The position numbers and the translations under genes are program-made. 64,000 nt of DNA, from NCBI GenBank assembly GCA_964020085.1, contig OZ026599.1:38651637-38715636 (forward strand), given 5' to 3'. Under the pieces are notes generated by a model. That model did no database searches, was not told the origin of the DNA, and saw nothing but the letters and a program-made list of their open reading frames with translations. This document shows positions 45,101-54,600 of this stretch, one piece after another (positions within the stretch are counted from its first letter, which is position 1; each line of letters opens with the position of its first letter). The DNA comes from Micromussa lordhowensis (taxonomy: Eukaryota > Cnidaria > Anthozoa > Scleractinia > Lobophylliidae).

Positions 45101-46776
45101 GATAGCTGCAGGAAGCATAATATCTCTAGAAGAACGTATAGCTTTCTCGAAGTAAAGCTACGGCGTCTCCGAAGAAGAAGGTACGACGACAAATGTGATA
45201 TCCGTGATAAGATCTACCTACTGTTTGCAAGCACAGTTCTAATCACAGCCGCGCCCGGTGTCATAATATAAATGCAAGTAAGCAACATGTTCATGGTAAA
45301 TTTCTTTTTTTGTCCCTCGAAAGCAAATACTTCGAGACTTAAAAACACATCTCTTCTTGTAATAGAAATGAGCCTGAACAATGCTTTTAACACAGGGCAA
45401 ATTACAGAGGTGTCAGACTCGACGAAGCGACAGGGAGATAATAGCGGAGGTCATGCAGACCAGTGACCTCTAAACATTTACCATAGCACGGTCTTGCGGC
45501 TCAACTCTACTGGAAAATCCTCCTTATAACACAAGATGAAGAGTCCTTCATAAACAAGAGTGAAGCAACAAAAACGGTCAAGCGACCGAAAAGAGAACGG
45601 CAAATGTACAAATGCCACGAACCGTGGGAGTCGTGTAGGTCTGTCAACCTCATTTTGATAACACGTATTTGTTTTGGTGGGAATATTCAATGTACCGCAT
45701 ATTTACAGACTTGTTATGCATAATTACCGATCGAACCAATCAGTGTTCATGACCAGATTCAGGACAGATTTGCGTCACCAGCGGTAAATCGCAGACGTCC
45801 TTCTTGCGAAACGCCACTCGGGCCGGGAGCGAAGAAGGACGGCTGTTTTCGCAGGCTAAATAAATAGCCACTTTAATCTATTTCATTTTACATCATGAAG
45901 CCTGCTAACACAGCCGCTTATCATCGTTGGTTGTCGAACTGCGTAGGCGTGATGGGTGGCGGCTGCATTCGTAACAGAATAGGGGCGTGCATGTGAGGGG
46001 AGGGATGGGGCAGATGGGGGTGGGGTGGGTTGGCATTTGGCAATGGTCTAGACAATTTGACTTTATAGTAACACTGAATGAAATCAGTCTGGTGATCATG
46101 TTTAATTTTGACTGCATGCTTTCAGACTCGTATCAACAGTAATTGTTGATTAACTGTTGTTTAGCTACTGTTCTTTTTTTTTTAATTATCTCTTTTTTTA
46201 CTTTGAATTTCACCTTTTACTGCTTTGGTAATAACCACTTTGTTTATAGTTTACGCTTCTGCCCATTCACTGACTTTCTAAATTTCGCAATGAAAGTGAA
46301 AATCATCGCTGATCTGTGCAAATTGTGTCCTCCGTTTTATCAAACAGGTCAAAAATGGTACTTCTCACCACGATATCAACCTTGTGCAGCACTTGGTCTC
46401 AACAGGTCACGTGTTAGAAAACTGCCCCTCAGTGCGCGTGACAGCCAGTGCGTGTAAAGGCTACCTGTCAAAACTGGGAGGCAAGCTCATCAAGTCCTGG
46501 AAAAAGCGTTGGTTTGTTTTGGACAGACAGAAGCGTGCTCTGTGTTACTACTCTGACGAACATCAACGCGTACCCAAGGGTATTGTTTATTTCCAGGCCA
46601 TTCAAGACGTGTACGTAGATTTGCCGAATTCACACAAAGGCTCCTCTACAAGGACAGCGTTTTGCGTTAAAACTCCTCAAGAAACATACTATGTTGCGGC
46701 TCCTAGTGGTCTTGCAATGAGCATATGGATTGACGCTATTCTCACGGGTAGGGAGGGGGCTAATTTCTACAACTGA
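21343..46776 (+). CDS. Kinesin-3-like motor + FHA + coiled coil + PH protein (kinesin/PHLDB-type)
   Basis: Seventeen exons join in frame: 21343-21504, 21728-21769, 25814-26022, 29360-29433, 29999-30104, 31039-31111, 31367-31453, 32222-32353, 32488-32646, 33520-33585, 35248-35376, 39251-39374, 39524-39596, 39694-39803, 41538-41660, 42474-44484 (interrupted by Ns) and 46348-46776. Domains: motor at residues 6-348, kinesin-3-style neck about 350-413, FHA about 420-556, coiled coil from about 560, and a PH domain in the last 110 residues. The total is about 1,300 residues plus the unknown gap. The ATG at 21343 gives MASKSSVRVAVSVRPL, the usual kinesin start; ATGs at 21334 and 21154 are in frame but add non-conserved sequence. 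Vertebrate PHLDB1/2 (LL5) has FHA, coil and PH without a motor and anchors cortical microtubules by binding phosphoinositides, so a cortical microtubule role is inferred. Confidence 0.85.
21770..25813 (+). other. Intron 2 of the kinesin-PHLDB gene
   Basis: A 4-kb intron. The minus strand holds a 230-codon open frame at 22377-23069 that lacks any motif I recognise; its proline run (YLPPPPPLIP) and repetitive feel suggest a dispersed repeat. A plus-strand LINE end lies at 23722-24048. A 132-codon minus-strand frame at 24469-24867 has a strong internal donor-like GTAAGC and no recognised family. None of these is supported as a host gene. Confidence 0.45.
23722..24048 (+). mobile_element. LINE 3' remnant with ATT tail
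   Basis: Plus-strand frame YGRHSLRYMGPYIWSKL, then FKNQVRALDLSNVMSK and a CENCKLCKP terminus before the stop at about 23906-23908. A YG..S.RY.GP.IWS.L motif followed by FK is a common C-terminal signature of cnidarian and other animal non-LTR reverse transcriptases. The 3' untranslated part ends in aataaagttatcattattatt at about 24048. It is 5'-truncated. Confidence 0.65.
27300..27330 (-). ncRNA. Hammerhead-ribozyme-like motif (retroelement-derived)
   Basis: On the minus strand the order is C-C-GACGA, then stem GGGC, loop UAAC, stem GCUC, then GAAA, then CGUC. This is the hammerhead layout CUGANGA - stem II - GAAA - short stem III. Stem II pairs over four positions with one G-U. The first core position pair reads CC where CU is expected, so this copy may be inactive. 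Minimal hammerheads of this form are known in Penelope-like retroelements. No retroelement ORF is visible beside it. Confidence 0.4.
28006..28291. repeat. Adjacent foldback elements
   Basis: A first unit, 28006-28101, is bounded by aacaattag and ctaattgttt. Inside are complementary words around agcccatgaggcgaagccaa and gggctattgac. A second unit, about 28101-28291, is bounded by atcacccaactagt and actagttgggtgat. The first shares its ends and layout with 56786-56900, so at least two copies of this foldback family are present. Confidence 0.6.
30303..30501. repeat. Inverted-repeat element in intron 5
   Basis: ataattgaagggcttcgtg at 30303-30321 is matched in inverse by catgaagcccttcaattat at 30483-30501, enclosing about 160 bp. 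The arms are short and the interior has no coding signal. MITE-like. A dispersed repeat begins about 170 bp further on at 30670-30841, with a partner at 51987-52164 in the same orientation (shared landmarks gctctcc.aaactt, aactcga.agaaa, gtgccatcattac). Confidence 0.6.
33041..33103. repeat. 24-bp tandem repeat, 2.6 units
   Basis: The unit tcacacaatctttggtgcat + cttg occurs at 33041, 33065 and (partly) 33089, with one substitution between units. It is in intron 9 of the kinesin-PHLDB gene. No function is indicated. Confidence 0.85.
33520..35376 (+). CDS. Neck exons 10-11 of the kinesin-PHLDB gene
   Basis: Exon 33520-33585 encodes KLIKELQLEIRNLKETLK. Exon 35248-35376 encodes a helix ending LMKRLTGIWEEKWSKTQKII. 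Kinesin-3 motors carry the same LT..WEEK..KT..I segment between motor and FHA, so this exon assigns the protein to the kinesin-3 group. The 1.7-kb intron between them (33586-35247) holds nothing I can identify. Confidence 0.85.
35377..39250 (+). other. Intron 11 between kinesin neck and FHA
   Basis: A 3.9-kb intron located exactly at the junction of the kinesin half and the PHLDB half. Apart from the CpG-rich minisatellite at 37232-37348, I see only AT-rich sequence. A 137-codon open frame on the minus strand (38301-38714) has no recognisable motif. No alternative first exon for a motor-less PHLDB form could be identified, though this is where one would be expected. Confidence 0.5.
37232..37348. 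repeat. 29-bp CpG-rich minisatellite, four units
   Basis: Four consecutive units of 29-30 bp, consensus taaaacgcgttcgtcgcgag followed by atcgtcatg, lie at 37232, 37262, 37291 and 37320. Most units contain several CpG dinucleotides and TCGCGA palindromes, in a region that is otherwise CpG-poor and AT-rich. Confidence 0.85.
39251..41660 (+). CDS. FHA-domain exons 12-15 of the kinesin-PHLDB gene
   Basis: Four exons (39251-39374, 39524-39596, 39694-39803, 41538-41660) encode a phosphopeptide-binding FHA fold: PHFVSLGGGRLSIGVTLCPI, GKTVIG, then PEHCIAEYNGDAVVLYP, SVDGIPI and LPQGCMICLGKSNYFRFNNP. The L-x-SLGGGRLS start, EHC, VDG and FRFN.P..A signatures are those I associate with PHLDB proteins. 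The preceding ERALAVTELG helix occupies the place of the kinesin-3 EALLAEMG segment. The usual G-R pair of FHA loops is replaced by GKTVIG. The 1.7-kb intron 14 (39804-41537) shows no other feature. Confidence 0.85.
42040..42105. repeat. (GAT)n/(ATT)n microsatellite
   Basis: Six GAT units run directly into more than fifteen ATT units in intron 15. The array is an uninterrupted trinucleotide pair with a clean switch of unit. Confidence 0.95.
42474..44484 (+). CDS. Long coiled-coil exon 16 (contains assembly gap)
   Basis: One large exon encodes an almost pure E/K/R/Q/L heptad coiled coil from VELAIEQYKKDKQERERLEK to beyond the gap, with loose internal repetition (ERxRLxxLExExxEAxExIExEK). A short uncoiled SNGSDSPLILSALNMRDTSQ insert occurs around 43790-43845. 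The N run at 44001-44200 breaks the frame: upstream uses one frame and downstream another (codons from 44203, KLELEKGKRAELERQLVELK), so the gap's true length is not 200. The exon ends at a GT donor at 44485. The coil probably dimerises the protein. Confidence 0.85.
44001..44200. other. Assembly gap of 200 N
   Basis: Exactly 200 unknown bases inside the coiled-coil exon. The coding frames either side differ by a non-multiple of three under this length, so it is a placeholder. The missing part of the protein cannot be judged, and a small intron inside the gap is not excluded. Confidence 1.
44613..45857. mobile_element. 1.25-kb Mutator-like non-autonomous element
   Basis: The left end TAGCCTGCGAAAACAGCCGT and the inverse right end ACGGCTGTTTTCGCAGGCT at 45857 form terminal inverted repeats that extend about 80 bp (through cttcgctcccg and gaaggacgtctgcgattta). 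Identical AAATAAATAG flanks lie at 44603-44612 and 45858-45867: a 9-10-bp target duplication. Long inverted repeats with a 9-10-bp duplication fit the Mutator superfamily. A 116-codon frame (44805-45155) has no transposase motif. It sits in the last intron of the kinesin-PHLDB gene. Confidence 0.75.
46348..46776 (+). CDS. PH-domain terminal exon 17
   Basis: The last exon encodes DINLVQHLVSTGHVLENCP, then a pleckstrin-homology domain: KGYLSKLGGKLIKSWKKRWF, VLDRQKRALCYYSDEH, KGIVYFQAIQDVYVDL, FCVKTPQETYYVAAPSGLAM and SIWIDAILTGREG. The stop TGA is at 46774-46776. The GYL.K.GGK.K.WKKRWFV.DR.KR..SYY signature with the YFQAI..VY strand is specific to PHLDB-type PH domains, which bind phosphoinositides at the plasma membrane. 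The basic KxWKKRW cluster is intact, so lipid binding looks retained. Confidence 0.9.
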   Translation, partial: VKNGTSHHDINLVQHLVSTGHVLENCPSVRVTASACKGYLSKLGGKLIKSWKKRWFVLDRQKRALCYYSDEHQRVPKGIVYFQAIQDVYVDLPNSHKGSSTRTAFCVKTPQETYYVAAPSGLAMSIWIDAILTGREGANFYN

Positions 46777-47406
46777 AAGAGTCGCATTCGTTTGATACCC
46801 TGCTTTTATATTGATAGATTTTTTTAAGAAGAAAGAGTAGGGATTTGGAGTACATAACGCTTCCTGAAGTGATCGACGTAAAGAAGAATGGGTGGTAGAA
46901 ATGTTTCTGAGCTACAAAAGGCATCCCTGGGCCATTTGACCAATATTTATATACCGGACACCTTGGTGGATAATGTTGAATTCGTATTGCTGTTTGAAGT
47001 TTAGAAATATGCCAAGATTACGTTGTTAAATTTATTTTACTACCTGAAATCGTGCCCAGAAAATTACAGCTCCTTGTGCGTTTGTTTATATTGTTTTGCG
47101 TCAATTGTAATGTACACACAGCGTGATACGTTTTTACTTGGGTTCGGTTTTCGTTTCAATTAGTTCCTCGTTTATAACTTTTATTATGATTAGTATTGCT
47201 GTAACCATTAACACAAGGTATTTCAAATGACCATGAACTATAATTGAGCGCTATTCCTCAAATATTTTTTCACATTTTCCTCTTCAAGTTGTTTTACATT
47301 AACATAACTATATAAAAGTCACAAAATAACAGTTTTGGGGGAAACTGAAAGAACGTATATCTATATACACACATATCTTAGAAGTTTAAATTAAGCGGTA
47401 AATAGA

Positions 47407-47461
47407 AATAAAAATGATGTATATTCTTTAGTTACTGCAGTTACAAATGTTTTAAAATAAA
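47407..47461 (+). terminator. Candidate polyadenylation signals of the kinesin-PHLDB gene
   Basis: AATAAA occurs at 47407-47412 and again at 47456-47461, about 630-690 bp after the stop codon. They are the first two canonical hexamers I noticed downstream. The implied 3' UTR of about 0.7 kb is AT-rich with no other feature. Confidence 0.4.
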
Positions 47462-49417
47462 ATAATCAACCGTAATGTTGTGTTCTGCTTATAAAGTTAA
47501 CGGTTGTTGTTACAATTTTTCTCATGTTCCAAATCTATCGCTGAAGGCCTCCTAGTTTTAGCGACAATAGGCTTTTCCCATGGTTGGTCACATGACGTGC
47601 TGTCAAGAACATTAGGTCATGGTAATGCATGTTACCAGAAATGAAAAGAACATGCATTCAAATTTCCAGGTGCATGTCCTTTATAAGGGAATTTTTATGG
47701 ACTTTATCAAAAGTTATATGCCAGCAGCCTCATTTTGTAGTGATCAATAACGAAAATGGTTTCTGGAGGGCAAAGTTTCCTCGTTTTCATACAAAACCAT
47801 CTATTAATTTTTTGCAATCTCAACCTTACACTGCATTCGTCAGAAAATTGGTGTTCTGGCTTTTTAAAACATGTTCTTTCCAGTTCTGAAAGCATTTAGC
47901 TGAAGCTCAAAAATTAGAAATTATCGGTCACATGACCAACTGTTACAAGGCCTATTGTTTAGGTTAATCATTACTAATTCAGGATTGTTTTGCTCTAGAC
48001 TACGAGTCTACAGGATTAGGGTTCGTTAGTCTGAACAAACAACTTAGGGTTAGGGTTAGGGTTAGAACATGCGCAAAAGATTTCGCGCGGTCTTTTTCTC
48101 TCCCGCTTTTTCGCGGACATGGCGAAAGAGGGAGTATTTGAGGTCTCCTGTAGACTGCACAATTAACGCGTTCCTTGACAAACGGTTGGAGTAGACTCGG
48201 TAGAGAAGGAACGAGTTGAGACTGCACACATTGGACTCAATGACGTATAAAATCAATGACTTGAACCATGGTAAGTCAAAGCGCATTTTATGACGGCTCA
48301 CTCTTGATGTCATCTTTAAGCCTAGCCAGTGTCACAATCGCTTTTCCCGGGAATATATTCTTGGCCCGTTTCTTGATATATTTCAAGACCATTTTAAAAA
48401 TTGAATTACAAGCCTTCATAGTCATTTGACTTTCGGATATTTGTTCTTGAACATCCTTTGTTCCGCGAAGGACAAAGTTTCTCTCGAGCTTCGCTCTCGG
48501 CTCGAAACAGCTCGCTTCTCGAGAGAGATAATGTCCATCGACAAATGTCCGAGCATATTTCGATGAAGACTTGTTTATAAGAAGGGAAAGGGCATGTTGT
48601 GCTGACGGGGATGCAAAAAATGCTTTTCTATTTGAGAGGCAAGTCCCGACCTCATCGGATCGTCACGCAATTTTCATCCCCTCTTTCGGAAGGAAGATTG
48701 CGTGGCGAGCCAGATCGTGGCTCGCATCGCTTGCGCGTTCGAAGAAAATAACCTGACGCCAAAAAAACCTCTGTAAACAGACTAAGAAAGGGAAATTGGG
48801 TATGAAACATTTCAGACAATAAACAGGGCATCCTAATATCGGCTATGTTAGCCTTCCCAAACATTTATAAGACAATGCTAAACTCACTCCTGGGCAAAGA
48901 GAGAAATTATATTGTTTGGGTCCAGGAAATCAGAATGGCTGGCGAAAGCTCAGAGTTGTTGTATTATTTTATTGTATATATAGCGAGATGTTTAGGCAAT
49001 AAACCTTGCAGATAGAATTCTGTGTGTGCTATATTTTCACATGTCAAAATGCGATACGTCCAATCAGCTTCGCGTATAGCATCATGGGAAAAATATAACC
49101 AATCACCGTCCAGAGTAGAATCACTTAGCCAATCAGAGCAAAGCACTGAAATGGCTTCCAAGAAGCGTGGTCTTGGGGTGCTTTCCATACCAAAGATTTC
49201 GGAAATTTCGGTCGGAAATCAAATGGAAAGATCCGTTTCGGTTGCTTCCAACCGGAATATTCCGTATCACATCTAGAGGTGGTCCACTTATTTCGGTCAG
49301 GATATACCGACCGAAAATTCGCCGTTCCATTTTTGACAAACCGGTTCATTGCCCTAATTAGGGAATTTAGAAAAGGAATAAAAAATGGTAAGAGCCATTC
49401 CTATTGGTTGGCCCGGC
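47462..49417. other. Intergenic sequence
   Basis: No supported gene. A weak inverted pair (gcgacaataggc ... ggttggtcacatga near 47560-47595, and tcacatgaccaact ... ggcctattgttt near 47930-47960) suggests a decayed foldback element. A short telomere-like run lies at 48044-48065. A GC-rich stretch near 48480-48530 is a self-complementary ctcgag-rich repeat. Confidence 0.45.
48044..48065 (+). repeat. Short interstitial TTAGGG run
   Basis: Three perfect TTAGGG units plus a partial fourth. TTAGGG is the metazoan telomere unit. Smaller traces occur near 25670 and 51365. This is too short to indicate a chromosome end. Confidence 0.9.
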
Positions 49418-50153
49418 TTAAGGTAGCATCCCACCCCAAATGACCGCTTCGCGTTCGCACCGTTTCAAGGCGAGACATTAAATAAAAACCCTGGCAAACT
49501 ATATATTTTCTGAAAGCTTAATAATTGAAGATTACCATACCGTATTTATTAAAAGCAAAAAGATAAATGTCTTAAAAATATAGCGATCGGTTTGCAAAAG
49601 TACATGGCTTGCAATATTTAGTTCCTGTGCAGTCGGAAGTGATCAGAAGGAAGTGACAAACATTGCGCCGAGTTCTTAACACCTTTGTCTCAAAAACCGT
49701 GTCGGCGAATTTTGATATCTTGCCTGGTTTGTTTTTTACGCCTGGTTAAACTTCGAGGTTCGAAAAAATATCGCTCTTGTTACTTCATTTATTTATAACT
49801 TTAGAAAGAACTGAAAAAAAGAAAAACGCCGACACGGTTTTTGAGCTACGTTGTATAGGAACCTTCTCCCCAAATTTGAGCCAAAACGGTTGAAAATTCG
49901 CTGCACGCGAACTTAAAACGTGCGCCCAATTTCTTGAAAATATAGTTTCGAGAAAAAGAGCAAAACAGTTTCAGAGACGTTCTTCCGGTTCAATGACATT
50001 AAACACTATTTTGTCCATAACTTCCCGTAGAAACAATACTGATTTTTTCGATTTTTTTTTTTTAAAACAAAGATAGGAGTAAGGTCAGTCTTCCTATCGA
50101 GAAAAAATTTTTTTTCCCAAAATGGTCACATTTGGGGTGGGATGCTACCTTAA
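49418..50153. mobile_element. 736-bp TTAA-bounded inverted-repeat element
   Basis: The left end TTAAGGTAGCATCCCACCCC (49418) is matched in inverse at 50150-50153 by GGGGTGGGATGCTACCTTAA, with the next bases (aaatgacc / ggtcacattt) also nearly complementary. The terminal TTAA is present on both sides, as in piggyBac-type insertions. No coding capacity is visible. It is the same structural type as 3347-5366, 52968-53768 and 57685-58223, but with its own terminal sequence. Confidence 0.75.
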
Positions 50154-51645
50154 TCGGAAGATGTCGTTCCATTTTCCTCGGTTATTCCCACTGATCTCTG
50201 ACCGGTCAGTTTGGCATAATGAAAGCACCTTTGAAATCAGCGCCCGCTTTAAGTTTGCGTTTCGACTTCCCGTTTTACGTTCACTTTCGGAAACAGCAGC
50301 GGAATATATCCAACATCTTGATCACTTCAGCATCAGCCAACAGTCGCCTCAGCAAGTTTGGTCCCTGTTTCAAGGGGCGCACATTCAAGAAGGAACATTC
50401 AGCATTCTATATACAGCGTGAGTCAACAGAGTCCGAACTTTTCTTTTCATAACGGGAAGCGCCGTCATTACATAATTGAATGTGACAGTGATTAGGGACA
50501 TGCGAAACGTTTTCACATTTTGTATTTTTAATACGAAGTTCCCCGTGTGATATTTAAGCTTGTGCAGGGACGGGAAAGCGGATTTGTTTCTCATTGCGTT
50601 CCGTCATTTACATCAGTCTTGAATTTTTTGCTGTTCTGCATGTAAGCTCATGTTGTCGGGAAAATAAAAATGAATTAAAGGATATGTTTAATTCTCGCTA
50701 TATATACAATAAACAAATTACAGGGTCCAAAGCATCCGTGCAGTTATGCCATGTGAAATAGATCATAAGACAGAATTTTGTGGCCTCCTTAAACCTGCGC
50801 TTTGGCAAAATCTAAAGGAGTTGTCCTTATCCGATTCGATTATTCCCTCATTTTGTAGAAGTAAGAATCTTATGGAAATTTTAGTACCATCGAAATATAG
50901 AACAAAGGAAGAACAAACAACTTTTGAAAATGGTAGCTGCTAAAAAGGTAAACGAAGTAGATGTGCTCTTCGTAAAAAAAATTCTTTTAGAATTTAGCCA
51001 AGCCTCCTAGGCCAGGTTGTTCAGAGCCCGATTAAGTTAACCCAGGATAAGCGAGAATTTTGATTCGAGTTTTATAACTTAACAGTGAGGTTTTCTGTTT
51101 TTGTTGTTTGGCCGTCTGTTTTGAGTGCGAATAATCTCAACGTCCACAAAATACACAAAATAAAATCAGTACATGAAAAACATTTGTATACAAGAAAAAT
51201 CTGTACTTCGGTTAACGGTAAAAGAACACACTCTCGATTCAAAATACATAATTTATACCCGCGGGAGAAAGTCCGCTGACAGGGGCATAAAGTCCGCTGA
51301 CAGGTACAGGTACAGGTACAAGGTACAGAAATTTACATATCGTAACATTAGGTTAGCGTTAACCGTTAGGGTTAGGCTTCCGACCAACCCAGCCCTGTTT
51401 ACAACAACTTAACCTGACATTAGCCTGCGATCGAATTGAAAACCAGCACTTGGTCAGCTTGATCTCGATGAGCCCTAAACCTGAGCCCGCGATATGGTCA
51501 CGTGATACTGGTCAGAGGAAACCTTGTTTTGACAGGTGTCAATTGGCCATTTCATGGAAGTCCCATATCAAAAAGGGCGCTATAAACCAGGGGCACATGT
51601 CTATGTCAACCTATTAACTAGCTTAAACTAACTACAGATAAGCTA
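50154..51645. other. Intergenic sequence
   Basis: No supported gene. It includes the second copy of a dispersed repeat at 51471-51574 (partner 5917-6019), a short (ACAGGT)n run at about 51298-51330 and a TTAGGG trace near 51365. Confidence 0.45.
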
Positions 51646-54600
51646 TTATGTAAAAGGCAGGGTATCATCAAAGGTTCTTCTGCAGTCTGTAGGTCTCGAT
51701 ACATTTTGTGCACTTGCTGTCTTGACATTGGACTGAAGATTGATCAGTTGTCCCACAGTAACCTTCATGGTGTGTTTCTGAAGGAGAAGACTGTCTTTTT
51801 CTTGAAGCTGAATTACAAGATCTGATGACACCTCTGTGAAGAGTAGAACACAAACACCAAACAATGAAAGTATGCGATAATTAAGAAATAGGAAACATTT
51901 TCAACATTTCCATTTAGGTTATACATGTAGATACAGGAGTGCAAGTTTGCAAGAGAAGAATAACCGTGGGTAACAGCTTGTTTATAAGCTCTCCAAAACT
52001 TGCATGAGCGTTTCTATAACTCGACAGAAAAACAAAGGTTTTTTTAATTTCCTCGATAAAATAGTGTGACAAAAAGAAAGAAAAATAACTTGTCTACTTT
52101 GATTATCGAAGTGTAAATTGTCTTTGGTTGTGCCATCATTACCTCTATAACTCGGGCTAGGTTCTGTATCCTTCTATCGTCCTGTAGAAGTGGCTTTTAG
52201 TGTGCGCTTTCCTACAGGGTCTGATACATTGATTTAGGTTTGTTGATTTTGTAGAATACTGGAAGGCCATTTGACACAGTAGAAGCTTGCCAGGCAATGA
52301 ACCCTCAGCTACTACAGCTTTCAAGAAATACTTTGATGCTCACAACTCGACTAATGCACATAAACCTAATCTTCCTAAGAGTTTTTGACTATTTGGTTGC
52401 CAGTGTCTTTATAGTTTAAATTTATTTCCTGAGTCTTTCGGATATTAATCACTTCTTAGACCCACTCACTTGTGAAATAAAACTGATGACTAACAGTCTG
52501 CATAACAGTCAAGGCTGTTCTTAATTTCTTAATTAAACTTCAGATTTGAATGATAGTGTAAGAAAAGTTCAGAGGTTGCCTTATATTAAATAACACTGGC
52601 AACAGAAAATATCTCTCTAATACTATTGAGTCTACTACTAAGAACACTTGTAGCAACGAGTTTTGTTTCAAAATACATGCAAAACTATCATGCTTACAGA
52701 GGGGCTGCCCTCTGCAATATACGAGGAAATTCGCATTGATGGATTGGTCTTTGACTGCACAGACATCAAGTCCTTTGTGAAAAACAGCGGCAAAGTGTAT
52801 TTTAAAAATTGTTAACTTGGCAAGTGTTGTTAACCCAATGACACCTGAAGATTTTTTGGCAAAAACGCATTTTTTAGACGTTTTTTACATTTGGAGCATG
52901 GATATCAGCTAAACCAGAAATATGAGCTAAAAAAAAATTAGCTAAATAAGATAAGTGAAATAAGACATTAAGGTGGTTCTATATAGTTTTCATTTTCCCG
53001 AGACAAGTTCACAAATTCTTTTCTAAATTATGTTTGGTTCATCGTATCAATATGAAATTTGGCACAGAAATAAAATAAACATCATAGATTCATTACATGA
53101 CATTCATTTCAGAAAACCTGTTACCATAGCAACCATATGACGCATTCAGTTGAGCCCCTAAAATCGAAATCTATTGTCTTTTTTAAAAAATTGGTCGGTG
53201 AAATCTTCTCAAACTGCAATATTATATGTCACCAGAAATGACCTTCAAAATATTTCAGTTTAAAAAAAATCTGTAGGGTAGATTAAGAAAAAATCCTCTT
53301 TTTGACTATTGTTCTCTTTTTTTTTTTTTCTGCGTACAGAATTTTTTAAAAATCGGACTATGTATGCAGCCAATTGATCCTGGTTATCACCGAAAAAATG
53401 AAAAAAATCCACCGAGCGGAAGCGGAAATATGAGCTATTAAAGTTATAAAAACTCCAAAATTTCGACACGACAAAATCAGCATTTGCGCATGTGCGTCAA
53501 CTGCACGCGCGAGATTAGGCTTGTTGGCAGTGTTTTGTACATGTGATGTTTTGTTCTACAAGATTCTAAAACAACTTACAATTGGGCGATTTTACCTTTC
53601 TCGGGGACCAATATGTGTTTAAAACATCAGTTTTTATCAAAATACTCTATTATTTTTGCCAAAGTAACCGGATGTTTTGTTCCTCGTGGCGTGGATAGAC
53701 TTGATGCCGAATTTGCGAGATTAGAACGCAGTTTGCGCGCGCTATAAAACTATTTCGAACCACCTTAAAATGGCTTTTAAGGTAACTTGTGATATTTGAA
53801 GCAGACATGGCTCTCGGTCAGCAAGGATGATCAAAAAAGCGGATGGGTCAGTGACGAGCGGGATCTGTACTCTGCTCGTCACCCGTCCGATTTTTCGATC
53901 GTCTCCACTGACCGACATGTTTTGTGTAATACATATGACAAGGGCGGTCGAAAAGATTTTGAGGAATTTGTACGTTGCATGACCCAGCCTTTGGTAAGAG
54001 GTGGATCATTCAATTTTCAGCTATCCATGGGGGATGGGTCATCCTGTTTTATAACAGTAACTGGCACCACTTGAACAAATCTTTGTTGTTAATAATCAAT
54101 GTCTGAAATTATTTTGACTGTGGCTGAAAAAATACTCGTGGCTCGTGTAAAATAAAGATTGTAGTGTAAAATAAAAATGTATTGTAAAATCTTTACTGAA
54201 GCTAAGAAGTCTAACGGAATGATGAGCTAGGAGTCCCAGTTCAGAAATCTTCAATATGCTACTCTCTTTCGACATGCAAGTGTCCAAGAACACTAAATGA
54301 CCAACTTGTGTCTAGATGCTATTTATCCACAGTTGTACAAGACTCATGCTCATGAGACTCACACTCTAGGGCCTGGGACTCATAGTTTTCTGGCTGTGTG
54401 AGTCACAGGACACACTACAGCCTATTTCTAGATGGAACACTGTTCCATGTTTACGGTCAAATTTTGTGTAGAGTTTATGGACATGACATGCACATTATTT
54501 TACCCCCAGTCACCCTGCATTGTGTGTCCAATCAATCAGTGGTTTATATCCAACTGTGATGAATTTATAGATTTTGTTCTTCATGAATAATTCATAAGTT

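Noticed and set aside
44805..45155. A host gene inside the last kinesin-PHLDB intron
   Set aside because: The 116-codon frame lies wholly inside the Mutator-like element and shows no recognisable domain or splice context.
48044..48065. A telomere or chromosome end
   Set aside because: Only about three and a half TTAGGG units, surrounded by ordinary sequence.
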